Assembly (NCBI RefSeq): GCF_021190955.1 | Contig: NZ_JAIOAO010000004.1 | Location: 62,001 to 126,000, forward strand | Source of the DNA: Parachryseolinea silvisoli | GTDB taxonomy: Bacteria > Bacteroidota > Bacteroidia > Cytophagales > Cyclobacteriaceae | Direction: 5' to 3' | Length of the DNA stretch: 64,000 bases | In this document: piece after piece, positions 26,695 through 35,210 of the stretch | Layout: each line of letters begins with the position of its first letter | Numbering within the stretch: the stretch's first letter is position 1 | Made by a program: the position numbers and the translations under genes | Notes under the pieces: model-generated | Told to the model about the DNA's origin: nothing | Seen by the model: the letters and a program-made list of their open reading frames with translations, nothing else | Database searches by the model: none

Positions 26695-27807
26695 ATGACA
26701 ACGAAGTCATCACCATATCGACTCATTATTAGCGGCGGCGGAACCGGTGGCCACATCTTTCCCGCGGTAGCGATTGCGAATGCATTTCGCGAACGGCATC
26801 CCGATGCGGATATCCTGTTCGTCGGTGCGCAGGGCAAGATGGAGATGACCCGTGTGCCGGAGGCTGGCTATAAAATAGTAGGCCTGTGGATCAGTGGACT
26901 GCAGCGTCGGCTGACGTTGACGAACCTCTTGTTCCCGCTAAAAGTGCTGGTGAGTCTGATAAAGGCCCGTCGCATTGTGAAAGACTTTAAACCGCATGCA
27001 GTGATCGGCACCGGCGGTTTTGCCAGCAGCCCGGTAATGCTGGCGGCAACACGCCTGGGTGTACCGTCGCTCATTCAGGAGCAGAACTCCTACGCCGGCC
27101 TGGCGAATAAGCAAGTGGCCGGCAAAGTGTCGAAGGTATGCGTAGCATACGCCGGCATGGAAAAATACTTTCCGGCAGCGAAGATCGTCTTTACCGGCAA
27201 CCCGGTACGGAAGGATATCCTCACCGTGGCGACGAAACGTGATAAGGCTTTGAGCCACTTCGGGTTTGATGGCCGCATCCGCACGCTGCTGATCATCGGT
27301 GGTAGCCTGGGTGCCCGCACCATCAACGAGAGCATTCTGCACGGCATCGAAAAGTTAATCGATGCAGGGGTGCAAGTAATCTGGCAGACAGGCAAAGGAT
27401 ATTATGAAACGTACAAAGCCCAATTGGGCAAGTACGATCTGCGCAAGATTCGCGTGCACGACTTCGTGCGCGAGATGGATTTGGCCTATGCGGCGGCCGA
27501 CGTAGTAGTCTCCCGCGCAGGCGCGCTGTCGGTATCCGAACTGTGTGTCGCCGGCAAGGCGAGTATCCTCGTGCCTTCCCCCAACGTAGCGGAAGATCAC
27601 CAGACAAAAAATGCGCAGGCGCTATCGGAACAGGATGCAGCCATCCTGATCGCCGACAAAGACGCAAATGCGACACTCGTAGAGACAGCGTTGAAACTGC
27701 TCTTCGACGAACAACGGACGGCCCGCTTGCGGGCAAACATCAGCCGGCTGGCCAAGCCGGATGCGACGGCAGACATTGTACTACAAATTGAAAAGCTGAT
27801 CAAGTGA
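26695..27807 (+). CDS. murG: UDP-GlcNAc:lipid I N-acetylglucosaminyltransferase MurG
   Basis: A 370-aa GT-B enzyme converting lipid I to lipid II at the inner face of the membrane. Motifs: ISGGGTGGHIFPA near the N-terminus, GTGGFASSPVM, the GGSLGARTINE loop, and SRAGALSVSELCVAGKASI for UDP-GlcNAc binding. Starts 2 bp after ftsW and overlaps murC by 4 bp. Confidence 0.97.
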   Translation: MTTKSSPYRLIISGGGTGGHIFPAVAIANAFRERHPDADILFVGAQGKMEMTRVPEAGYKIVGLWISGLQRRLTLTNLLFPLKVLVSLIKARRIVKDFKPHAVIGTGGFASSPVMLAATRLGVPSLIQEQNSYAGLANKQVAGKVSKVCVAYAGMEKYFPAAKIVFTGNPVRKDILTVATKRDKALSHFGFDGRIRTLLIIGGSLGARTINESILHGIEKLIDAGVQVIWQTGKGYYETYKAQLGKYDLRKIRVHDFVREMDLAYAAADVVVSRAGALSVSELCVAGKASILVPSPNVAEDHQTKNAQALSEQDAAILIADKDANATLVETALKLLFDEQRTARLRANISRLAKPDATADIVLQIEKLIK

Positions 27808-29198
27808 AGATAGAGCAATACGATAATATTTATTTCCTCGGCATCGGTGGCATTGGTATGAGCGCCCTGGCGCGGTGGTTTATGAAAAAAGGCCTGAAGG
27901 TATCGGGATATGATCGTACGGCCACAGCGCTCACGGCAGCGCTGGAAGCAGAAGGCATGGTGGTTCACTACGACGACAACGTCCAGTCTATCCCCGCCGA
28001 AGTGCGGAGCCAGAAGGACAAAACGCTGGTGGTATTTACCCCCGCCATTCCGAAAGATCACCAGGAGCACGCGTATTTAAAGGAGCAAGGCTATACCATC
28101 CTGAAGCGCTCGGAAGTATTGGGCCTGATTACCAAAGGATACAAAACCATTGGTGTGGCCGGTACGCACGGCAAGACGACCACATCGTCCCTGGTGTCGC
28201 ATATCCTGCACGTGGCGGGCCGCAACATGGTGGGTTTCCTCGGCGGGATCACCACCAACTACAGCTCGAACCTGATCATGCAGGGCGAGGTAACGCCAGA
28301 CACGACAGTGGTGGTGGAGGCCGATGAGTTTGACCGTTCCTTCCTGCGGCTTTTTCCGCAGATCGCGATCATCACCTCTGCCGATGCAGACCACCTGGAC
28401 ATTTATGGTGACCATGACGCGTTGATCACCTCGTTCCGGGATTATATCAAACAGATCAACACAGGCGGTGCGCTGATCATCCATGAGTCTGTTGCCGAGC
28501 AACTGACGGCAGGCATGGATCACGTTACCAAATATGTATACAGCATGAGCCGGGGACAATTTTTTGCCGGCAACATTAACGCTAGTAGCGGATTTTTTGA
28601 GTTCGACCTCCATGGACTTGGATCGGTTGAACACGTAAGGCTCGGTGTCCCTGGTTTTCATAATATCGAAAATGCGATTGCCGCTTCGGTGGCAGCACAT
28701 CTATGCGGTGTTCCAACGGCGACGATTGTCGAAGCGTTGGGTTCATTCAAAGGCGTGAAGCGCCGCTTTGAGTTTATCGTGCGCGGTAAGAAAGTGGTAT
28801 ACGTAGACGACTACGCCCATCACCCCACCGAGATCGAGGCGTTTCTGCGGTCTATGAAGTCGATGTACCCCGGGCGGAAGCTGACGGTCATCTTCCAGCC
28901 GCACCTCTTCAGCCGCACACGCGATTTCGCGGAAGGCTTTTCCGCCAGCCTGAGCCTGGCCGACGAGCTGCTGCTGATGGACATTTACCCGGCGCGGGAG
29001 TTGCCGATACCGGGAGTAGATTCTGATATGCTGATGAAAGACATCACCAGCCCGGTCAAGATCCGCTGCAACAAAAATGATTTGATGGAAAAACTGGCGT
29101 CACTCGACCTCGACGTAGTCGTGACAGTAGGTGCCGGGGATATAGACACTTTTATTGAGCCCATTAAAAAGCTCGTGGAGACAAAGTATGAAGGTTAA
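27804..29198 (+). CDS. murC: UDP-MurNAc:L-alanine ligase MurC
   Basis: A 464-aa Mur ligase that starts the peptide stem. N-terminal Rossmann motif FLGIGGIGMSALARW, ATP loop GVAGTHGKTTTSSL, VVEADEFDRSFL and the C-terminal VYVDDYAHHPTEIEAFL. The start is a GTG in the TGA overlap with murG (GTGA, 4 bp). The 3' end overlaps ftsQ by 11 bp. Family length normal. Confidence 0.97.
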   Translation: MKIEQYDNIYFLGIGGIGMSALARWFMKKGLKVSGYDRTATALTAALEAEGMVVHYDDNVQSIPAEVRSQKDKTLVVFTPAIPKDHQEHAYLKEQGYTILKRSEVLGLITKGYKTIGVAGTHGKTTTSSLVSHILHVAGRNMVGFLGGITTNYSSNLIMQGEVTPDTTVVVEADEFDRSFLRLFPQIAIITSADADHLDIYGDHDALITSFRDYIKQINTGGALIIHESVAEQLTAGMDHVTKYVYSMSRGQFFAGNINASSGFFEFDLHGLGSVEHVRLGVPGFHNIENAIAASVAAHLCGVPTATIVEALGSFKGVKRRFEFIVRGKKVVYVDDYAHHPTEIEAFLRSMKSMYPGRKLTVIFQPHLFSRTRDFAEGFSASLSLADELLLMDIYPARELPIPGVDSDMLMKDITSPVKIRCNKNDLMEKLASLDLDVVVTVGAGDIDTFIEPIKKLVETKYEG

Positions 29199-29952
29199 GT
29201 TTAACCTGAAGCGCGAAGTAAAGATCATCGCCGCGGTCATCGTGGTAGCGATATTTATTGCCTTTACCGAACGCCGGCAGGGAGATATCACCGTACGCGA
29301 CATTACTGTAAAGATCGAGAATGAGCAGGAGAACCACTTCCTGGACGAGGCCGATGTCATGAAGCTCATGCAGCTGAACCTCGAGAACCTGCGGGGTACA
29401 GGTCTGAACGAAGTCAACCTGAAAGCGATCGAGCAGCGTGTAAAGAGCGAGCCGTTTGTGAAAGAAGGTGAGCTTTATAGTGACCTGAAAGGAAATATGG
29501 TCATTCGCGTGGAACTTCGCAGACCGATTGCACGTATTGTCCGCAACGATGGGCCTGATGGCTATATCGCCGAGGACGGTACGATCATGCCGGTGTCGGA
29601 GAAGTTTACCTCACGGGTGGTGCTGATCAGCGGCGGTTTTGTGCGGCAATTATTGAAGCAGAAGAACGTTAACGATACAGAAGAAGGCAAACAATTGATC
29701 GAACTGATCAATGCCATTCGCGAAGACGAATTTTGGAATGCCCAGATCGCTCAGCTTGACATGGATAGCAAGGCACGCATCACGATGTACTCGCAAGTAG
29801 GCGATGAGCGCATCGAGTTCGGCCGGCCGGATAACCCGGAAGTAAAATTTAAGAAACTGCGGGTCTTTTATAAAGAGATCCTGCCGCGCATGGGATGGAA
29901 TAAATACGACCGGGTAAACCTGGAGTACGAAGGGCAGATTGTCGCGGAGTAA
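29188..29952 (+). CDS. ftsQ: Divisome protein FtsQ/DivIB-like
   Basis: A 254-aa bitopic protein: a short basic cytoplasmic tail (MKVKFNLKREVK), a TM helix (about 12-27), and a POTRA-like periplasmic domain beginning with VRDITVKIENEQENHFLDE, then the FtsQ domain with VELRRPIARI and YIAEDGTIMPVS. The ATG at 29188 is preferred to an upstream in-frame codon at 29155 because it places the basic tail directly before the helix. It links the FtsL/B-type proteins to the rest of the divisome. Confidence 0.9.
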   Translation: MKVKFNLKREVKIIAAVIVVAIFIAFTERRQGDITVRDITVKIENEQENHFLDEADVMKLMQLNLENLRGTGLNEVNLKAIEQRVKSEPFVKEGELYSDLKGNMVIRVELRRPIARIVRNDGPDGYIAEDGTIMPVSEKFTSRVVLISGGFVRQLLKQKNVNDTEEGKQLIELINAIREDEFWNAQIAQLDMDSKARITMYSQVGDERIEFGRPDNPEVKFKKLRVFYKEILPRMGWNKYDRVNLEYEGQIVAE

Positions 29953-29994
29953 TAAAAAAAGAACAACACAACCACTATAAATAGAATTACTACC

Positions 29995-31302
29995 ATGGAA
30001 CACGAGAAAATAGTCGTCGGATTGGACATAGGCACAACCAAGATCTGTGCGATTGTCGGTCGTAAGAATGAATTCGGTAAGCTGGAAGTCCTCGGTATGG
30101 GCAAGGCTGAATCGGAGGGCGTGGTGAAAGGTATCGTATTCAATATCGACAAAACCGTGCACGCGATCGAAAAGGCGATCAAGGAAGCGGGTGACCAGGC
30201 CGGTATCGACATCGGTGTGGTAAACGTGGGAATTGCAGGTCAACATATCCGCAGCTTTATTCAACATGGTGGTATTACGCGTTCCTCAAAAGAAGATGAG
30301 ATCACGATCGACGACGTGGAGCGTCTGACGCAGGACATGTATCGCATGGTCGTGCCTCCGGGCAGCCAGATCATCCACGTCATGCCGCAAGATTATATGG
30401 TAGACTACGAAGACGGCATTAAAGAGCCGGTAGGGATGTCGGGTGTGCGCCTGGAGGCGGACTTCCACATCATTACCGCGCAGACCAACGCCATCAACAA
30501 TATCAACAAGTGCGTGCGCCGCAAAGGATTGGAGATTGAAGACCTGATCCTGGAACCGCTGGCGTCCAGCCTGGCCGTGCTGAACGACGAAGAGAAGGAA
30601 GCCGGCGTTTGCCTGATCGATATTGGTGGTGGTACGACCGATATTGCAATCTTCTATGACAACATCATCCGTCACACGGCAGTGATCCCATTCGGAGGTA
30701 ACATCATTACCAACGACATCAAGCAAGGGTTGATGGTGTTGCCGCAGCAAGCCGAGCAGCTGAAGACCCGTTTCGGCAGGGCCATTGCCGAAGAGGCAAG
30801 CCCGAACGAGATCGTGTCGATCCCCGGCATCCGCAACCGTGCGGCCAAGGAGATTTCCGTGAAGAACCTGTCGAACATCATCCAGGCGCGCATGGAGGAG
30901 ATCATCGAAATGGCACACGCCGAGATCATCGCGTCGGGATTTGAAAACCGGCTGGCGGGTGGTATCGTCATCACCGGCGGCGGTTCACAGCTGGCCAACC
31001 TGAAACAACTGGTAGAGTATATGACGGGAATGGATACCCGTATAGGTTACCCGAATGAGCACCTGGGCAAGACGAAGATCGAGGCGGCGAAGAGCCCGAT
31101 GTATGCGACTGCGGTAGGGCTGGTATTATCGGGGTTCCGTTCGCTGGACGAGCGGGAATCGCGCTACAAGGAAGCTCGCGAGGTGGTCAGAGTAGCCCCC
31201 AAAGCGAAGAAGCCCGTCGCATCGAGGAATTTCTTCAACGACATCTTGAACAAAACCAAGAGCCTGTTGATCGATGACCTGGACGGTAAGAACGAATATT
31301 AA
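29995..31302 (+). CDS. ftsA: Cell division protein FtsA
   Basis: A 435-aa actin-like ATPase that anchors FtsZ to the membrane. Visible are VGLDIGTTKICAIVGR at the N-terminus, the SHS2-1C insertion region, CLIDIGGGTTDIAIF (phosphate-binding), and GIVITGGGSQLANL. The C-terminal tail FFNDILNKTKSLLIDD looks like the amphipathic membrane-targeting helix, followed by a short charged end. 42 bp after ftsQ, 95 bp before ftsZ. Confidence 0.97.
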   Translation: MEHEKIVVGLDIGTTKICAIVGRKNEFGKLEVLGMGKAESEGVVKGIVFNIDKTVHAIEKAIKEAGDQAGIDIGVVNVGIAGQHIRSFIQHGGITRSSKEDEITIDDVERLTQDMYRMVVPPGSQIIHVMPQDYMVDYEDGIKEPVGMSGVRLEADFHIITAQTNAINNINKCVRRKGLEIEDLILEPLASSLAVLNDEEKEAGVCLIDIGGGTTDIAIFYDNIIRHTAVIPFGGNIITNDIKQGLMVLPQQAEQLKTRFGRAIAEEASPNEIVSIPGIRNRAAKEISVKNLSNIIQARMEEIIEMAHAEIIASGFENRLAGGIVITGGGSQLANLKQLVEYMTGMDTRIGYPNEHLGKTKIEAAKSPMYATAVGLVLSGFRSLDERESRYKEAREVVRVAPKAKKPVASRNFFNDILNKTKSLLIDDLDGKNEY

Positions 31303-31397
31303 ATACAGAGAACTGGCACCAGAGTATTGGCACTTGAGATTCGGAACGATATTTTTGCCGGTCACAAAAAAAGCAACAACCACTAAAAGTAATACAC

Positions 31398-33002
31398 ATG
31401 TTCGAAACAGGATCCTACAAATTTGATGTTCCTAAGACGAGCCCCATGCGATCGATCATCAAAGTGATCGGCGTGGGCGGCGGCGGAAGCAATGCTGTGA
31501 ACCACATGTACAAACAAGGCATTAAAGATGTCGAGTTTGTCGTCTGCAACACCGACGCTCAGGCGTTGAACCTGAGCCCGATACCGAACAAGCTGCAGAT
31601 TGGCCTGAACCTCACGGAAGGGCTGGGCTGCGGCGCAAACCCCGAAGTAGGGAAGAACGCTGCCCTTGAAAGCAAGGAGCAGATTCGCGAGATGCTGACA
31701 GGCACCAAAATGGTTTTCGTCACGGCCGGTATGGGCGGTGGTACAGGAACCGGCGCGGCGCCCGTCATTGCCAAGATCGCCAAGGATATGGACATCCTGA
31801 CGGTCGGCATCATCACCTCGCCGTTCTCATTCGAAGGAAAGAAAAAAATGGCACAGGCCGAGCTGGGCATCGGTGCCTTGCGTCAAAGCTGCGATACAGT
31901 ACTGGTCATACTGAACGATAAGCTGCGCGAGATCTACGGTAACCTCTCGATCAACCAGGCCTTTGCCCAAGCCGATAACGTATTGACTACCGGTGCTAAA
32001 GGCATCGCCGAGATCATCACCCTGGCCGGCTACGTAAACGTAGACTTCCAGGACGTACGCACGGTCATGCTCAATGCAGGCGCGGCTGTGATGGGCTCCA
32101 GCGAAACGCGCGGTGAAGATCGCGCCAAGAAAGCTGCCGAAGGCGCCCTGTCGTCACCGTTGCTGGACAACCGTGACATCATGGGTGCAAAGAAAATCTT
32201 GCTGTCCATTATCTCGGGTGTAGAAGCCGAGTTGCAGATGGACGAGCTTACCGAGATCACCGAATATATCCAGGAGCAGGCCGGCGAAGAAGCCGAAATG
32301 ATCTTCGGTCACGGTGTAGACTCCGACCTGGGCGACCGCATTCGTGTAACGGTAATTGCTACCGGTTTTAACCATGAGTCAACGAAGTTTACTACTTCGC
32401 CGCCCAGGAAGGCAGAAGATACCAAGAAAGTGCACGATCTGGACCGTAGCATCGAGCGCCAACAAGGCTGGTTGTTCAACGGTAACAGCACGCAGACGCA
32501 TAGCGACAACTCGGTAAACGAGCGCAACTTCGACGTGAAAGCCAAGCCGGAAATAAAGCCCGAGCGTCCGGAAGAGAACCGTTCGTCAGAACGTGAGTTT
32601 ACCTTCTCCGGCCCGTTCAACAATAACAAGCAGCAGGAACCTGTCGTGCGTCACGATGACGAGGGCGATGAAGGCTTGTTCCGCGACGACGAGTTTGACG
32701 ACGTGTCTGTGAAGTATGGTGACCAGATCATCAACGATGACGGCATGATGGAGCTGCGCAACACCAAACAGCGTTTGCAGCAACAGGCTCGCGAGCGCCA
32801 GGACAAGCTCAAGCAAGCGCGCAAGAACGAAATGACGAAAGAGGAGTTCAACGAAAAGTGGGCGTTGCCTGCGTACCTGCGTCGTGGTGTAAAGATGACG
32901 GACGTGCCGCACTCTTCGGAGCCGTTCATTTCAAAGTATAACCTGAATGATGACAACAGCATTCTGGGCAATAATAAGTTTTTACATGACAATGTAGATT
33001 AA
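31398..33002 (+). CDS. ftsZ: Cell division GTPase FtsZ
   Basis: A 534-aa tubulin homologue that forms the Z ring. The core (about 1-330) has VIGVGGGGSNAVNHM, the tubulin signature GGGTGTGAAPVIA, NVDFQDVRTVM and FGHGVDSDLGDRIRVTVIATGF. A linker of roughly 170 residues, rich in Asn, Arg, Glu and Asp, follows; it is much longer than the E. coli one. The C-terminal end (EPFISKYNLNDDNSIL) probably carries the FtsA-binding peptide region. Last gene of the dcw run, followed by a hairpin and a terminator. Confidence 0.98.
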   Translation: MFETGSYKFDVPKTSPMRSIIKVIGVGGGGSNAVNHMYKQGIKDVEFVVCNTDAQALNLSPIPNKLQIGLNLTEGLGCGANPEVGKNAALESKEQIREMLTGTKMVFVTAGMGGGTGTGAAPVIAKIAKDMDILTVGIITSPFSFEGKKKMAQAELGIGALRQSCDTVLVILNDKLREIYGNLSINQAFAQADNVLTTGAKGIAEIITLAGYVNVDFQDVRTVMLNAGAAVMGSSETRGEDRAKKAAEGALSSPLLDNRDIMGAKKILLSIISGVEAELQMDELTEITEYIQEQAGEEAEMIFGHGVDSDLGDRIRVTVIATGFNHESTKFTTSPPRKAEDTKKVHDLDRSIERQQGWLFNGNSTQTHSDNSVNERNFDVKAKPEIKPERPEENRSSEREFTFSGPFNNNKQQEPVVRHDDEGDEGLFRDDEFDDVSVKYGDQIINDDGMMELRNTKQRLQQQARERQDKLKQARKNEMTKEEFNEKWALPAYLRRGVKMTDVPHSSEPFISKYNLNDDNSILGNNKFLHDNVD

Positions 33003-33007
33003 CAGCG

Positions 33008-33027
33008 CTACAGGCGGTTGCCTGTAG
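33008..33027 (+). repeat. Stem-loop directly after ftsZ
   Basis: CTACAGGC / GCCTGTAG with loop GGTT, a perfect 8-bp stem 6 bp after the ftsZ stop. It has no T-run and so looks like an mRNA 3'-end stabiliser or a pause hairpin and not a terminator; the likely terminator lies 155 bp further on. Confidence 0.5.
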
Positions 33028-33183
33028 GTAAAGATATGGCATTCCGGTGCGACAGGTCATTTACTCCATTCGTAGTGGTTGTTGGTGGTAAATATTTTTT
33101 GCCGGTACCGGATGCCAATTTTTTAACTGAAGAATAGCGCGCATTTTTTGTCTGCAGCTTTTTATTCAGCAGATGCGCGCAAG

Positions 33184-33221
33184 GCAATGCCGGACGTTGA
33201 CCACGTCCGGCATTTGCTTTT
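33184..33221. terminator. Terminator between convergent ftsZ and nth
   Basis: The stem GCAATGCCGGACGT / ACGTCCGGCATTTGC (one bulged base) with loop TGACC is followed on the plus strand by TTTTC. It ends right at the stop codon of the minus-strand nth gene, so it may serve both directions. Confidence 0.7.
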
Positions 33222-33857
33222 CTAGTCGCGCAGGTCTTTGCGCATATATTTAGAACAGATCGGACACTTCGTCCACACGTGGCCGCGGGCCGGGCAGAAC
33301 TTTCGCCCGAAGTAGATAATCTGCAGGTGAGCTTTATTCCATTTCTCCTGGGGGATGAGGCGTTTCAGATCGTGCTCGGTCTGCTCGACGCTCTTGCCGT
33401 TGGTCAGGCCCCACCGGTAGGCCAGGCGATGAATGTGTGTATCGACGGGGAAGGCCGGCAGCCCGAACCATTGAGTCATCACGACGGAGGCCGTCTTGTG
33501 CCCCACCGCCGGCAACGCTTCGAGCGCTTCGAATGTGCCGGGCACTTCGCCGTCGTATTGGTCGATCAGGATCTGCGAGAGCCCATGTATACCTTTTGAT
33601 TTCATCGGCGACAGCCCGCATGGTTTAATGATCTCGCGGATTTCTTCCACGCTCATCTTTACCATATCGTACGGGTTGTCGGCTTGCTTAAAGAGGGCGG
33701 GGGTAGTTTTGTTTACGCGCTCATCCGTACACTGCGCCGAGAGCAGCACCGAGATGAGCAGGGTATAGGCGTCTTTGTGCTGCAGTGGTATTTCAGGGGC
33801 GGGAAAATAGTGTTCGAGGATGGCGAGTATATCCGCCACTTTTTCGGCTTTGGTCAT
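33222..33857 (-). CDS. nth: Endonuclease III (DNA glycosylase/AP lyase), variant Fe-S motif
   Basis: A 211-aa HhH-GPD base-excision repair enzyme. The helix-hairpin-helix reads LPAVGHKTASVV with the catalytic Lys121, and the catalytic Asp139 sits in FPVDTHIHRLAYRWG. The C-terminal cluster region reads CPARGHVWTKCPICSKYMRK: Cys188, Cys198 and Cys201, i.e. C-x9-C-x2-C, without the fourth Cys of the canonical C-x6-C-x2-C-x5-C. His193 could be the missing ligand, or the cluster may be altered. Removal of oxidised pyrimidines is expected from the fold and catalytic residues. Confidence 0.93.
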   Translation of the reverse strand: MTKAEKVADILAILEHYFPAPEIPLQHKDAYTLLISVLLSAQCTDERVNKTTPALFKQADNPYDMVKMSVEEIREIIKPCGLSPMKSKGIHGLSQILIDQYDGEVPGTFEALEALPAVGHKTASVVMTQWFGLPAFPVDTHIHRLAYRWGLTNGKSVEQTEHDLKRLIPQEKWNKAHLQIIYFGRKFCPARGHVWTKCPICSKYMRKDLRD

Positions 33858-33869
33858 GGAACGATACGG

Positions 33870-35117
33870 TCAGGGATACAGCAGGTATTGCTTGCGTTTT
33901 TCTTTAAAGGCGTCCAGGCCGGGTTGCCAGCTGGCGCGGATCTGCTCTTCGGTCATACCCGCCTTGATCTGCTGCTGCAGCTCTTCTGTGCCGGCCAGCA
34001 CATTGAAAGACTTGATAAAGAACTTCTCTTTATTGGGATACAGTTTATATACCTTCAGGAGGTATTGCAGGTCTACCTTGCGGGCTACCGGCACCTGGCG
34101 CAGATCTATTCCATAGCAGGTTTCGTTCTCGTGCGGTGGATCCATCGTTGTGCCTTTGATCTCCACCGGGGTGAATTGGAACGTCATGTTGGGCACATTC
34201 TTTAACGCAGGACTGCCCAGTATCTGGAAGGGCATCGGCGTACCGCGGCCGAGGCTGATGTCGGTACCCTCAAAGAGACAGATTGAGGGATACAGGCGTA
34301 TGGCCTGGTCGTTTGGCAGATTGGGCGAAGGCCTGACCGGCAGTGAATAATCGTCGGTATGTTTCCAATGCAACAACTGAATTACTTCGAAGTCACATTT
34401 GCGTTGGCCGTCCAGCCAGCCTTCGCCGTTGATCATGCCCGCCATTTCGCCCAGCGTCATACCGTGGGTGACAGGAATGGGGTGCATGGCCAGGAACGAT
34501 TTAAACTCGGGTTTGCGTACAGGGCCGTCGACATAACTGCCGTTGGGATTGGGGCGGTCGAGAATAATGAGGTGTTTTTTGTTTTCGGCGCAGGCCTCCA
34601 TGAGGTAATGCAGCGTGCTGATATAGGTATAGAAGCGGGCGCCTACATCCTGGATGTCAAAAATCACGACGTCGACATCGGCCAACTGACGGGGTGTAGG
34701 CTTACGGTTCTTGCCGTAGAGCGATACCACGAGCACACCGGTCTGGTGGTCGATACTATCTTGCACATGTTCCCCATTGGCGGCATTGCCGCGAAATCCA
34801 TGCTCGGGGCCAAAGATCTTCACCAGGTTCACACCGCGGCTTTTAAGGGTGTCGGCTACGTGGGTTTTATTGATCAGCGCGGTATTGTTGACGACCAGGG
34901 CTACCCGCTTGCCGGTCAGCTTGGGCAGCAGGACATCGAGCCGGGCGGCCCCGACAACGACTCCGGGGGGTGGGGCAGGGGTCTGCGCGGCGGCCGGAAA
35001 CTCCGTTGCCGGCGTTGTGGGCCGGGCGTGGCATTGTACCAACCCCAGCAGGCAAACGACGAACAGCCTCGGTTGGAGCAAAAAGGCGGTTCGGATGGCA
35101 GCAGTGCGGACTTTCAT
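33870..35117 (-). CDS. DUF1343/NamZ-type exo-beta-N-acetylmuramidase
   Basis: A 415-aa exported protein of the DUF1343 family, whose characterised member NamZ of Bacillus subtilis removes terminal MurNAc from peptidoglycan fragments. Family motifs seen: RVALVVNNTALIN, FGPEHGFRGNAANGE, DVVIFDIQDVGARFYTYISTL, ILDRPNPNG and PVTHGMTLGEMAGM. An N-terminal hydrophobic stretch (about 15-28, ending near VQC) acts as signal peptide, possibly lipidated. It follows nth by 12 bp in the same direction and probably serves muropeptide recycling in the periplasm. Confidence 0.88.
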   Translation of the reverse strand: MKVRTAAIRTAFLLQPRLFVVCLLGLVQCHARPTTPATEFPAAAQTPAPPPGVVVGAARLDVLLPKLTGKRVALVVNNTALINKTHVADTLKSRGVNLVKIFGPEHGFRGNAANGEHVQDSIDHQTGVLVVSLYGKNRKPTPRQLADVDVVIFDIQDVGARFYTYISTLHYLMEACAENKKHLIILDRPNPNGSYVDGPVRKPEFKSFLAMHPIPVTHGMTLGEMAGMINGEGWLDGQRKCDFEVIQLLHWKHTDDYSLPVRPSPNLPNDQAIRLYPSICLFEGTDISLGRGTPMPFQILGSPALKNVPNMTFQFTPVEIKGTTMDPPHENETCYGIDLRQVPVARKVDLQYLLKVYKLYPNKEKFFIKSFNVLAGTEELQQQIKAGMTEEQIRASWQPGLDAFKEKRKQYLLYP

Positions 35118-35210
35118 AGGAACGGGCGGTTGTTTTACGGACAGTTGGTTATGGGCCGTTCAAGTCCTACTTTTACGGCCACATTTTAGCTGAAAAGGTA
35201 ATAATTAGGC

